From Chelonoidis abingdonii (lineage: Eukaryota > Chordata > Testudines > Testudinidae), in contig NC_133771.1 in NCBI RefSeq assembly GCF_003597395.2, positions 62,565,685 to 62,629,684 of the forward strand: 64,000 nt of DNA, in the 5' to 3' direction. Of the stretch, positions 11,276 to 21,880 are shown in pieces; within the stretch, counting starts at the first letter, position 1, and the number at the start of each line of letters is the position of its first letter. The notes beneath the pieces were generated by a model. That model was given only the letters and a program-made list of their open reading frames with translations, did no database searches and was not told the DNA's origin. The translations under genes were made by a program, and so were the position numbers.

Positions 11276-12528
11276 CAAAAAAAGCTGCCCTCTTTCAAAA
11301 TGGCCATTACCTCCCATTGTTCCCAACAGGAGTGAAGCCAAACTGCCCCAAGTTAAGATAGTGGTTTATGACAGCATATCATTCTCCTCTTCACAGTCAC
11401 TTCACCTTAACTTTACTCCACCTGCTCTCAGTAGGGTTACCAACTATCTAGTCTGCAGGAATTAAAGATTAATCAACCCTCGCTCTCAATACTCCCCTCC
11501 TTCATTCCCTCCCTCTTTTCCCCTTCCCTACTCCCTTTACTTCCCTCCCTTTTGTGTCCCCTCTCCTTTCCTTTTTCCTTCTGTTTTGTTAATTGCCCTT
11601 CTAACAAAACCCTACACAAAGAATTTAAAGACTCCCAAGCCCCTCCAGCCTGCCTGAAAAAAATCCATGGAACTAACATGATGTTTGCAAACTATCCATC
11701 ATTCTGTTTTTTCTGCTTGCCAGTTATATCCCTTCCCCCACCCTTTATTCGTCTTGTCTGCTTAGATTGTAAATTCTGTGCAGGCAGGATCCTTCTATTC
11801 TGTTTGAACACTGCCTAGCATAAGGAGGGTCCCCTATGCAGTGGGCCCAAGCTCTATGGCTATGCAAATGATATATAACAATAACATTCGACATTAGTAA
11901 CGGTATCACTGTCTGATCTTATATAATATATATATAAAGAAATTGGCTACATTAAGTATTTGTTTAGAGTTGTTCCTGACTGCATGATTAATTATATAAA
12001 GTAAGTAACTAATTTATAAATTAAGTATATATGTAACTTTTTAAACTCATGTATGTAATTATTTACTTTGTACATGAATTCTTTTATCATTTCTAGTGCA
12101 AGTATTATAATTAATGCTATTTTAAGAGCAAATGAGTTTTAAATTGCAGATGTCTTTGAAGGAATAGAGACTTCATTTAGGAAGAAGGTGGTAATTGAAA
12201 TAATTGAACCTCACATTGTAGCTGAATTTGCCTTCTGCTTCTTCCTTTTAACAGTCACAATAGACTATGGAATTAATTCCTTTAAACTTTGAGGCTAGAT
12301 TAGTTTTATATAAGTATCACTCAGGCAAACGTAAAAGATGGAAGAAAGGCTAAAACAGGATTTCTGTGTTTTTCTAATAAGTAGCTTCTGTTAAAATTGC
12401 CCATTCTTCGATGATTTTTTTTGGTATGGTGAAAGGGAGGAGGTAGAATGTGAAGAAGTGTGTAGTGGATGTCCTTATCACTGGGGTATCCTTTGGCAGC
12501 CTGATTCATCACCACCATTGCATCTCTG
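11276..12528. other. Non-coding stretch with a CT-rich tract and an L2/MIR-like tail
   Basis: A pyrimidine-rich tract occupies about 11485-11590. At about 11755-11885 the sequence 'tagattgtaaattctgtgcaggcaggatccttctattctgtttgaacactgcctagca' resembles the 3' tail shared by L2/MIR-type ancient repeats. The rest is AT-rich with nothing recognised. Confidence 0.4.
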
Positions 12529-13233
12529 CCTCAGTTTCCCTGACTGGGGTTTTAAAGGAGTCCACTGAGGCTTGTATATTGACAGTGCCTCTTCTAGGGT
12601 CCAGTTTATTTAACCCCTGAAGGCAGAACATAATGCTAATAAGCCTCCCTCTCAGCTTCTCTGGCACATACTGGCCTAACGTCCAAACTATCTTTATGGT
12701 TTCCCTCCTTAAGGTAGGAGTTTCCCACAGTTTTCTTCCACAGAGCTGGGCTGTGGTTCAGACCAGCTGCAGAGTTTAACTGGCTTTTCCTCCAATTGGA
12801 CCACTCAGTCCTTCCATCCTCAGGTAGGGAGGGTTCAGCAGGAAAACCTTCCCCTGCTGCTGTCTTCTCCCTGCTAATTCAGGGTCCCTGCAGGAGTCTC
12901 TTGCTCTCTGAAGTTTCTCCAAGCATCTGCCCTGCTATGAAGGAGGAGGTAGCATTTATGTGGGCCCCTACTGCCAGCTCATTCATAATTTTTTGGGTCA
13001 GAGGAGAGATTGACCCCACCGTCTCTGCAAGGCTCCAGGTCCCAGGCCTTTAAAGGTATAGTTAAAAGGATTCTTTCTAACTACTACTTTTTTCCATGAC
13101 CCTTTTCCTTTCTCCCCATATCTCCTCAGGCCTTGTGATCAGACCACCCAAAATTCTTAAAGGCCATGGTACATGACAGGGAGAGCTGACCAATAGGAAG
13201 TACTGCCCTTAAGGGGCTGACTACTCCATCACA
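12529..13233 (-). mobile_element. Candidate solo LTR, minus strand
   Basis: On the minus strand the block begins TGTGATGGAGTAG and ends near '...agtcagggaaactgaggca'. TG...CA ends and about 0.7 kb length fit a solo LTR, and I recall similar text from turtle LTR repeats. No convincing target duplication was found and the far end is uncertain. Positions 13008-13040 recur almost exactly at 14056-14088. Confidence 0.4.
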
Positions 13234-14014
13234 ATATTTAAAAATAACAACAAATCATGATTTGTCTTTTGACTTTTTGACTCCCCTCTACTCCTCTGCC
13301 AGTGTGTGTGTGTGATAACTTCAGGGGGAAAAGTCAGCCTGTAATGCAGACAAAAATGCACACCTGCCTGCCTCTATCTGCTCAGATGGACACTCCACTT
13401 TCTTTTTCCACACCCCTGAGATGGGACATGCCATACATTTCCTATTACTGTTTTGACCCAGCAGCATCATTGCCCTGCCTCCCACTGACCTGGGGCTTCT
13501 TCTTTGCCCAGGCCCCAGCATCACTTCCCCAACTATCCCTTCCCCTGCCTCCTTCTGCCCCAAGACCCTCTCTCTGCTATAGATCCATACATGCAGACAT
13601 GTCTTAGTGACAGAGAGGTCTGTGTCCTTAACCCCAAGATTTTTTCACAGTTCTGCTCATGTGCTCAGTCCTGAAAATTGTGGGATCAGAGAAGTTTCTT
13701 ATGTTATCTCGACAACTCCTCCTGCAGGCACCAAAAGCCTGTGACTTGTGATCAATTCATGAGAGTCAGCAACACCACCTGCCCTCGCTGCTTGGAGGGG
13801 ACCCTTGCCCAGCACTATCCCCAAGCTGCAGGAGCTGCCAAGTCCATCACTTTCACTGTGTTTCTGCTGCTTTTCACAAGTCCTGGGTCCTCTCACCACC
13901 AGAACCATGGTAGGGCAGCTCTTTTAACTATGACCATGGCTTCAATCTCAATGAAAACGGTGGGAGGCAGCAGCCACTTTATTAAGGGCAGCCTGACTTC
14001 TACATAAAGATAAA
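13234..14014. other. Unannotated stretch
   Basis: Holds a short (GT)n at about 13303-13314 and C-rich text around 13470-13580. No gene or element was recognised. Confidence 0.35.
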
Positions 14015-14055
14015 AGGTACGTCCAGACTACTCGCCGTATTGGCGGGTAGCGATC
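14015..14055 (+). mobile_element. MITE end fragment
   Basis: 'aaaggtacgtccagactactcgcc...ggcgggtagcgatcgattga' resembles one end of the short DNA element seen at 16401-16690, whose right part reads 'gatcgatcactacccaccgatctg' (inverted match to 'gcgggtagcgatcgat'). Only the tip survives. It is followed at once by the 33-bp segment duplicated from 13008. Confidence 0.5.
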
Positions 14056-14109
14056 GATTGACCTCACCGTCTCTGCAAGGCTCCAGGTGGTTGGTGCACC
14101 ACAACACTC

Positions 14110-14245
14110 ACATCTTCATTCTGCAGTGGGCTTCATTACAGATTGAGAAAGTGAGCTTGAGTAAAGTGACTTGCTCAAGGTCACATAGGAAGGTTGTGGC
14201 AGAGCTAGGAATGATATCCCAGGTTCCTGGCTCCTAGTTCAAAGC
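14110..14245 (+). repeat. MIR-like CORE-SINE
   Basis: A good match by eye to the conserved MIR core: 'cattacagattgagaaagtgag...aaagtgacttgctcaaggtcacatagg...tggcagagctaggaatgatatcccagg...ctcctagttc'. It is an ancient immobile repeat. Confidence 0.65.
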
Positions 14246-15649
14246 TTTGGTGACATGACTGTCCTTTTCCCTATTTCACCAGATTGATTTTAATGAGTAA
14301 TAAACACTTGGGAAAAGTTTGTTCCACAGAGGATGATTGGTATGTGCTGAGTTGTGATATGTGTCTATTCACAGCCTGAAACTAAACACATATATTAGTT
14401 CAAGATGTATTTTTAGAGATTTGCTTTAATTATAAATTGTCTACTGACATATCTGTACAATAGAACCTTTGTATTCAAACGTGTTAGAAGGTGGCTGAAA
14501 GCCTGTAGATAATCACAGAGTCAGTTAATTGATGGAGCAGTCTGGCTGAAGGAGAAGAGGGCCACTACCTGAAACAGCTAGTTGCCCTAATGATTGTGAA
14601 AGAGGATAAGAAGGTGAGATACAATTCTTGTATACAACCATTTCTGCGAAGAAGTCTGTGAATGCATAAAGTAGTTCTTCCATTTCCTATATATATTGTT
14701 GATGCAGCTTGTCTCCCTGCCTCCATCACCTGACAGAACAGTGAAAAAAAAAATTTGGGGAACCTACCTGACTTTCATTTAATCAAGGCTCATATAATTC
14801 AGGTTTCTACTGCATTACAGTGTATTGCAGCTTTCTTGTCTAATTCATATAGCAAAAGGTTTGTATCATTTATACAAGCTGTTGACAAATTCCATTCCCC
14901 AGAGAATGATATGAGTCTCAATAAACCTTTTCAGGTTTTAATGTGAACTAAGAAATGGCACCAGGCAAAGAAAAATCCATTGGTTTTGTGGGACTTTCTA
15001 ACAGCAAACAGCTCTCTTTCTGAATGAAAAGTTATGACAAAAACAGAAGAAGAAAAGACTTTTGATTGAAACTGGAGTAAGCAGGTAAAGGAAAAAGAAA
15101 CTCAATATTTCTATTTGATTGCTGTGGATCTGACTCTTAACTAATCTGCTAGATACATCTCCTATTAAGTGACAAAAAATAGAAAAACTGTAAATATCGA
15201 TGATTTTAAAATGTGTTTTCGATGCCTACTCTTTCCTTTTTTGACCTTTTTCATTTATCCTGATTAATGTGGAGATTTACTGCAGTAGGGTGTGCTGGTG
15301 ATCGTTTTAAATAAAAATAAATAAATTTTTCTTATTTATATATGTTCAGTCCAAGAAAATGCAAAGAAGAAGCAATACATATGCCACAAAACTAGTGCAA
15401 ATAGGCCCTGAACCAAAGTCCTGGAGAGACTTCTATTGGTTTCAGTGGGCTTTGGATCAGGCCTTTAGAGAGAGCCACAATTAGGGAGTCTGATTCTGCC
15501 TCTCTGTGGAAAAAGAGACACAGTAAACTCATCACACGTCTTTTCTGGCCTCTGGCCTTGTGTGCCATTGTGTTACCCTGCACTCTTCCATGACTTGGGG
15601 AGCCAGTCAGCTAATAAAGGGGTAAATGCACTTACTTCTTTTCAGCATA
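14246..15649. other. AT-rich stretch without recognisable features
   Basis: Frames are short and motif-free. No repeat was recognised. Confidence 0.35.
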
Positions 15650-15850
15650 CTGTCCCCCATCCTGTGACTCTGACTTAGGGGTTGTGGTGGATAAACCAGC
15701 ATGAGCTCCCAGCGTGATACTCTGACTAAGAAAGGCTAACATAGTCCTTTGGCTGGAAATATGGACTAGGAGGAGAGAGGAGGTACTACTGTGTTGGAAA
15801 GGGCATATCTCAGACTCAACAAGGAATAAGATGTTAATAAAACCCTTATT
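15650..15850 (+). mobile_element. CR1 fragment
   Basis: 'cttaggggttgtggtggataaaccagcatgagctcccagcgtgatactctgactaagaaaggctaacatagtcc' is the diverged CR1 segment that in better copies reads 'ttgggg...agtggatacccagttgaacatgagctc...gtggccaagaa'. Compare 60130-60220 in this window. Confidence 0.65.
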
Positions 15851-16114
15851 CACTGTTACAACATTAAAGAGGTAAGTGTGGTCCAGGATGTCATGTCAAC
15901 TTAACTCTGGCTTACTCCTGTTGTAACAGTCTCCATTAATTTTTTTTTAACCTTTTATTAAAGACATAGAGAAAGAAGGAAAAACAAGTATAGCATTTGA
16001 AATGTAAAGTATTAAGGAAGGCTTTCAATTGAACAATATGCCTTATTACATTTGCCTTGAGCTGTAGAGAGTTTTTGTAATGAAAACCTTAACATGTAAC
16101 ATGGTTGCTTGCAA

Positions 16115-16175
16115 TAGCAGGGACTGGATTTGATGGCTAGGAGGACCCTTCCAGTCCTATGTTCTCTGTTTGATA
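16115..16175 (+). mobile_element. CR1 3' end fragment
   Basis: 'gcagggactggatttgatggctaggaggacccttccagtcctatgttct' is the CR1 3' terminal text ('ggacttgatgac...gaggtcccttccagtcctatgattct'). Confidence 0.5.
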
Positions 16176-16400
16176 GTCTTTTAGATTGTATTAAAGATGG
16201 TAATAAATGTCTTTTTGGGGGAAAGGACATTTCCCCAAAATAGTGGTCTGGAATGGCTGTTGTTAATGTCTGATCCTGTTTCCTTGAAGGTAAAACGAGA
16301 AAAACACACAAAAAAGTGGACTGAAAAGAAAAGATAGAAAATACAGCTTCTCTCTTGGGTGCTGACTCTTATTTGAAATCTCACTGCTGGAGAAAACGTA

Positions 16401-16690
16401 GGCCTGGTGTACACTGGGTGTGTGTGTGTGGGGGATTGATCTAAGAAATGCAACTTCAGCTATGGGAATAGCGTTGCTGAAGTCGATGTATCTTAGGTCG
16501 ACTTACCTCACGTCCTCAAAGCGCTGGGTCGACTGCCGCCGCTCCCCCATTGACTCCACTTCCACTTTCATCGCGGCGGAGTACAGGAGTCAACAGCAGA
16601 GCAATTGGGGATTGATTTATTGCATCTACACTAAACGTGATAAATCGATCCCTGATAGATCGATCACTACCCACCGATCTGGGTCAGAAC
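16401..16690 (+). mobile_element. Short non-autonomous DNA transposon (MITE)
   Basis: Begins GGCCTGGTGTACACTGGG, a variant of the 'ggtctacact' ends common in turtle MITEs. It contains 'gattgatctaagaaatgcaacttcagc', 'gcgttgctgaagtcgatgtatcttag' and ends with 'gatcgatcactacccaccgatctg'. A (GT)n tract near the left end has replaced part of the usual text. The right terminal repeat is lost. Superfamily not determined. Confidence 0.55.
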
Positions 16691-16860
16691 AGAGAACAAC
16701 CACTCCCAGAGCTGCGGATAGGGAATAGAAAGAAGCTGCCTTCCTCACAGAACTCTGCCTGTGGGCCAGGTCAGAAAGCACGGGATGTGGAGGGATGGAT
16801 AGCATGGGGCACATGGGACTGTGGGGTGTGTGTGTGTGTCACAGACAGGGGTTCAGAAGG

Positions 16861-17090
16861 GGTAGTTGGGGGACACAGACCATGGCTGGGGGGTGCAGGG
16901 ACACACTGGGATAATGGTGGTTGAGTGGGGGCACAGGGCCACATGTGGATGGGGGAGGGGAGCTGAGTGGGGGTGCAGGGACACATGGGGATGGGGTGAG
17001 GGGGCTGAGTGGGCATGCAAGCCACATGGGGATAGGGGAAGGAGCAATGACTGAGTAGGGGTGCAAGGACACCTGTGGATTGGGTGCATA
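16861..17090 (+). repeat. Minisatellite, about five units of 41-46 bp
   Basis: Imperfect tandem units share the frame 'ctgagtgggggtgcagggacacatggggatgggg' with drift such as 'gagtgggcatgcaagccacatg' and 'gagtaggggtgcaaggacacc'. Strong strand bias: G-rich on plus. A short (GT)n at 16826-16840 precedes it. Proline/histidine-rich minus-strand frames here are only the shadow of the tandem repeat. Confidence 0.7.
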
Positions 17091-17224
17091 CTGTTCCATA
17101 CTTCTCCCATCCACACTCAACTTCCTCCAAGTTCACAGCCAAGCTCTTTCCCAGTAATTAGTTCCCTCTCCCTCAGTGCCTCCATTACCTCTGACTCCCC
17201 CTCTCCCCCCAGTCCTTTGCACTG

Positions 17225-17525
17225 CTTCTGAGGGGTTTGGGAAATATGATTCTGTATTGAAGTTTAAATAAATTATTACTCAGAGTTCTGTATTAATAGG
17301 CCTAGTAAGGAATCTACTTGTCAAAAAAAAAAATTCCTGAATCTTTTTTATTGTCTGTATTGTTACAGACATAGTTGCTGACAGGTGTTTTGAAATAAAT
17401 TACCAAAATAATTGAACCTGGCATAATTATATTGTGTTATTTAAACAAATAAAATATGCAGAATTTTAAAATATTCTTTACAGAATTTTAAATTTTTGGT
17501 GCAGAATTCCCCCAGCAGTATAAAC
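17225..17525 (+). mobile_element. DNA-transposon right end (GAATTCCCCCAGnAG family)
   Basis: 'ttgaaataaattaccaaaataattgaacctggcat...atattgtgttattt...gcagaattttaaa...ggtgcagaattcccccagcagtata' aligns with 58083-58236, which ends in the same terminal motif. The matching left end was not found, and the minisatellite and MITE upstream may lie within the same element. Superfamily unknown to me. Confidence 0.5.
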
Positions 17526-17589
17526 CAGACTCCTATTAAACAATAAAAAGGAAAAAGCTAGGAAAGAGAAGAAATAAAGTGGGAAATAG

Positions 17590-17905
17590 AGAGACCATAT
17601 TTCCTAAAGTAAAAATGGGACACTGTGTGGGGCTGACCTGAGCTGCCTGGCATCACTGCTGCGTGACCCCCTGCCCCTCATGTGGGGCTGGCCTGAGGTG
17701 CCGTCCTCTCTGCCTACACAGGGGTGGCCCAAGTCACCTGGCATCACCGCTCACCTGAGTCCCATGCTGTCTGGGGCTGACAGCCCAAGTCCCATGCCAA
17801 CCCCGCCACCTGGTGTCTCATGTCACCACTAACCCAAATGTTCCTCTGTGCAACTTTATTGGCAAAGCTGGACATTTGTTCCATTTGCTGTTGCCAACTG
17901 ATGAT
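17590..17905. repeat. Moderately GC-rich imperfect repeat block
   Basis: Bounded by 'accatatttcctaaagtaaaaatgggacac' and 'gctggacatttgttccatttgctgttgcc', which are loosely inverted (TGGGACA/TGTTCCA). It has internal imperfect repetition of 'gtggggctgacctgag.tgcctggcatcac'. I suspect a non-autonomous DNA element but cannot name it. Confidence 0.35.
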
Positions 17906-18516
17906 CAACAGGACACTTACTCCCCATCCACCTAGGAAGACATGGAGTAGCAGCCCAGCTGCAGCAGCTGCTGTCTCCCCTACTCCCTCATGCAGGTTCT
18001 GGTGATGTTGGTTAGCCAGTGCAAGGAAGTAAGGAAACTTATACTCCTTTACTCCTCTGTGCAGGTTTTTAGCAGGGCTCACAACTGACCCAAATGGGAT
18101 GAGTTCAGACTCCTGTATGCTTCGCTGATTATTTTGATTTGCTGTTACTTTAGATTGACACCTTTCCATGTGGCTATGGGCAGTGGGAAGGAGAGAGATA
18201 GGAGACCAAGTGATATTAGGCCAACATTAGACTAGCTAAAGTAATCTAGTGGAACACACTTTTTTCTACCAAGCTTGCCAGTTAGAATTTTTTTATGCCT
18301 CCCTGGTGATTGTGATTGGCAGAAGATTTCAAATCTCATTTTCAAAAGCAATGAGGTGATGAGTAAGTAATTGGACTCTCTCCAAAAGGTTATGATCTCT
18401 AAAGATTAAAAGTTTGTGAGTTTCAACTCCAGACCAAGAATGCTGAATGTGAAAGTTTCAGATTGAAGCCAAATAAGAAATTCCATTCGGCACAACAAAA
18501 GAAATCAAATCATGAG

Positions 18517-19613
18517 TGTGATGTTGTACTCTGTATGATTTTATGAAAATATGCTAATGAGTTTGAATATAATGTAACTCAGGGATCGGCAACCTTTGGC
18601 ATGTGGCTCGCCAGTGTAAGCACGGGCAGCACATCCCTCAGCCTGCGCCACTTCCCACAGCCCCCATTGGCCTGAATCGGCGAACTGCGGCCAGTGGGAG
18701 CCGCGATCAGCCAAACCTGTGGACGCGGCAGGTAAACAAACCAGTCCGGCCCGCCAGGGTGCTTACCCTGGCGAACCATGTGCCAAAGGTTGTCGATCCC
18801 TGATGTAAGTGAAATATACTTCATGCAAAAGGTATCATTACAAAGCTTATCTATTGCGTGTGGTCATCCTATTTGTATAAATGTATCACTCTTGTATCTG
18901 AACTAGAAATACGAAATATAACTCTGAGGGAGCTATCACGATAAATCCCCTAGCTACCATGTGAGCTGGAACAAGGACTGTAGCAGGGGAAAGAACTGTG
19001 TCCAGAGTAGGAAGGTGTCCAGTCTGTGAAAGAAACTTATTGAAACATCTCTCAGGGTGAGATTTTATCTGTACTCAATTGTATTACTGTATTAGGCTTA
19101 GATTTGCATGTTTTATTTTATTTTACTTGGTAATTCACTTTGTTCTGTCTGCAAGTTTATTCTTGGAACCACTTAAATCCTACTTTCTATATTTAATAAA
19201 ATCACTTTTTACTTATTAATTAACCCAGAGTATGTATTAATACCGGGGGAGAGGGGCCGGCGCAAACAGCTGTGCATATCTCTCTCTCAGTGTTATAGAG
19301 GGAGAACAATTTGAGTTTACCTGGTATAAGCTTTATACAGAATGAAACAGATGTATTTGGGGTTTAGACCCCATTGGGAGTTGGGCATCTGAGTTTTAAA
19401 GATAGGAACACTTCTGTAAGTTGCTTTCAATTAAATCTGCAGCTTTGGGGCATGGTTCAGACCCTGGGTCTGTGTTGAAGCAGACTGGCATGTCTGGGGT
19501 ACAGCAAGACAGGGTGCTGGATTCCCAGGCTGGCAGAGAAAGCAGGAGCAGAAGTAGTCTTGGCACATCAGTTGGCGGTTCCCAAGGGAGTTTCTGTGAT
19601 CCAACCTGTCACA
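18517..19613 (+). mobile_element. Solo-LTR-like element with 5-bp target duplication, split by a hAT-like insert
   Basis: Begins TGTGATGTTG and ends CCTGTCACA, flanked on both sides by ATGAG (18512-18516 and 19614-19618), a perfect 5-bp target-site duplication. An AATAAA signal lies at 19195-19200. Removing the inserted 223-bp hAT-like element and its 8-bp duplication leaves about 866 bp, a normal LTR length. No internal coding region adjoins, so it is best read as a solo LTR left by recombination. It is the same family as the minus-strand copy at 760-1970. Confidence 0.75.
18580..18802 (+). mobile_element. hAT-like non-autonomous element, 223 bp
   Basis: Terminal inverted repeats CAGGGATCGGCAACCTTTGG and, on the right, CCAAAGGTTGTCGATCCCTG. 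Flanking 8-bp duplication: ATGTAACT (18572-18579) and ATGTAAGT (18803-18810), 7 of 8 identical. CAGGG ends and 8-bp duplications fit hAT. No coding capacity. It interrupts the LTR-like repeat and is therefore younger than it. The copy at 61279-61427 is an inverted, shorter relative. Confidence 0.9.
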
Positions 19614-19618
19614 ATGAG

Positions 19619-20119
19619 ATTTATCAAAAGAGAGATGGTACTGATTTAATAGGGAATTAAATTAAGATCACTAAAGCCACTTCACATACAATTTTAGTAG
19701 GATTGTAACTTCAATCTTCAGAAAGAAAAGCTAAAGCATTTAAATTCAAATCCTAATTAGGTTGCATAGGAGGGAAGTTTAGTGATCTTAATCGCTCTCC
19801 AGTGGATATATGTTTGCATCACAAAACCAATATAGTATTTGTTATGATTGACAGTCAGTGCACTGGAGAGGGACTGGACTGCAGTACAGGGGTGCTGGAA
19901 TTCGGGACAGAAATATATTCTTAAGGAAGCTTGCTCAGGCATGGCTATTCTAGTGATGTGCACGGTGTTTAGAATTAAGGAGAATTCTAGGACTGGTCAT
20001 CTTCCATCTTGACTACAAAGGGTGGGTGGGGCAGGAAACTTTCTGTCATTTTCTTCATCTTTGGAACATTACTTTAGAATTCATGCTGCCCTTCCATTTA
20101 GTCATACCAGGAGCAAATT
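19619..20119. other. Unannotated AT-rich stretch
   Basis: Nothing recognised between the LTR-like element and the Penelope fragment. Confidence 0.35.
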
Positions 20120-20545
20120 AAGCAGCAGAGAATCCTGTGGCACCTTATAGACTAACAGACGTTTTGGATCATGAGCTTTCGTGGGTGAATACCCACTTTG
20201 TCAGATGAATGTAGTGGAAATTTCCAGGGGCAGGTATATACATGCTAGCAAGCAAGCTAGAGATAACAAGGTTAGTTCAATCAGGGAGTATGAGGCCCTG
20301 TTCTAGCAGTTGAGGTGTGAAAACCAAGGGAGGAGAAACTGGTTCTGTAGTTGGCAAGCCATTCACAGTCTTTGTTCAACCCTGAGCTGATGGTGTCAAA
20401 TTTGCAGATGAATTGAAGCTCAGCAGTTTTTCTTTGAAGTCTGGTCCTGAAGTTTTTTTGCTGCAGGATGGCCACCTTAAGGTCTGCTATAATGTGGCCA
20501 GGGAGGCTGAAGTGTTATCCTACAGGTTTTTGTGTATTGCCATTC
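20120..20545 (-). mobile_element. Penelope-like retroelement, 3' fragment
   Basis: Plus-strand text 'atcctgtggcaccttatagactaacagacg...catgagctttcgtgggtgaatacccac' is the 3' untranslated end of a Penelope-like element read backwards. The minus-strand frame at 20281-20475 reads 'AILQQKNFRTRLQRKTAELQFICKFDTISSGLNKDCEWL', the stretch that follows the GIY-YIG nuclease motif in these elements. The reverse transcriptase part is absent, so this is a short truncated copy. It aligns with 30935-31450. Confidence 0.8.
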
Positions 20546-20997
20546 CTAATATCTGATTGTACGTTTTGGGGCTAAACCTTATTCATATTTCAGCATATTA
20601 ATTTATTATATATTGGGCCCATCTTTAAGATGTGCTTGTTTCTTTCCCCATGCAAAAATGTCTGAGGTTCAGGTGTTTGCATCCAACATGTGGTCCTCTG
20701 GCAGTTCCATGTGTAGTTCTGGTAATAGCTTTAGAAATCTTCTGGGCTTGCCAAATGGTTATGTGCTCAAGGTGCTGTCTGAGCACACTTTCCTATTGAA
20801 GACAAATGTTTGGCCTACTCCTGATTTCCAGCAATGAACACTTACTGATTTTTTTTGCTTTTGCAAAACTGCTCCCATATGATTTTATAAGGACTTCTTT
20901 TTGAAAATAGGTAATTTATCCACGTAACATGCCGTATGTGCAAAACCTACAAGTTTACCTTAAAATCTCACACATCCAGCACAACCTGGATGATGCG
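20546..20997. other. Unannotated stretch
   Basis: No gene or repeat recognised. Confidence 0.35.
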
Positions 20998-21084
20998 GTT
21001 TTCAAAAGCACCCAAGTGACTTAGGAGCCTGTTGGAAGTCAATGATACTGCTGCTCCTAAGCTATTTAGGTGCTTTTGAAAATT
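20998..21084. repeat. Palindromic fold-back repeat
   Basis: 'ttttcaaaagcacccaagtgac' and 'taggagc' on the left mirror 'gctcctaagctatttaggtgcttttgaaaa' on the right, with about 25 bp between the arms. It resembles a palindromic repeat I recall from reptile genomes. No target duplication was assessed. Confidence 0.6.
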
Positions 21085-21299
21085 CCACCTCACTTTATAA
21101 TGTGGTTCAATTGGGGCTCAGTCCCATAGTTAAAAATTGCCTATATCTCCCTGACTGCCACCTGGCAGCTACTCCTAATCCTCTACAGAAAAAGAAAACC
21201 TTTGGAGCTGCTCTGTAATAATTTCTGACTATTCTATGTTGGCCTGGTTATTAGGATGTTTACTTTATGACTATATTAGTATAGTATATAGGGGGCCTT

Positions 21300-21880
21300 C
21301 AGGAACAATAAACGGGAAGGGGAAGAATGGCTCAAAATAAGTAATTTCTTCACCAAAAAAATCAGGGTTGTTAAAAGACAATGCCTGGACAGGGAGAGAC
21401 TGGGGACCATGAGAGATCAGAAGAACTATAGCAGAGTTTAAAAAGGAACTCTCCCTCAAGAGTGGGTGATAGTCATTTGGGGGAACCAGGCTGAGATGTG
21501 ATTCACCCACAATCGGTGTCTGAAGAAGTCAGGCTTGCTAGGTTATCATCCGGGGACGGTATGCCTTTAGGTAAGTTAGACATGCTTGTGGACTGTTTGT
21601 TTTACAGTCCTTTTTCTCTAAATACTTGTTTCTATTATGAAAATAAACAATACTTTTGTTTTCAGAAGGCTGACTGATCACCGTGTACAAATTATCATAG
21701 AATCCCAAAGGGAAGACCCACAGGTACCAAAACTCAGTCAGACCTAGGTAAGAATGGTGGATACAAGGGCATTGTAGCCCAGGGTCTGGTCTAAAGGTGA
21801 GAGCATTGCAGAATTCCACCCCAGGAAAGATAATAGCCTGAGGTCTAACACCTGATGGGGTTGTACTCAAGAGATCTGGA
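21300..21880 (+). mobile_element. Candidate LTR fragment
   Basis: Contains 'tgaaaataaacaatacttttg' (AATAAA near 21641-21652) followed by 'aaggctgactgatcaccgtgtacaaattatcatagaatcccaaag' and 'ccagggtctggtctaaaggtgag'. The wording and layout resemble the 3' half of an endogenous-retrovirus-type LTR. Ends are not defined and no target duplication was found. Confidence 0.35.

Noticed and set aside
16771..17142. Proline/histidine-rich minus-strand frames
   Set aside because: Product of the tandem minisatellite; identical periodicity in DNA explains the peptide repeats.
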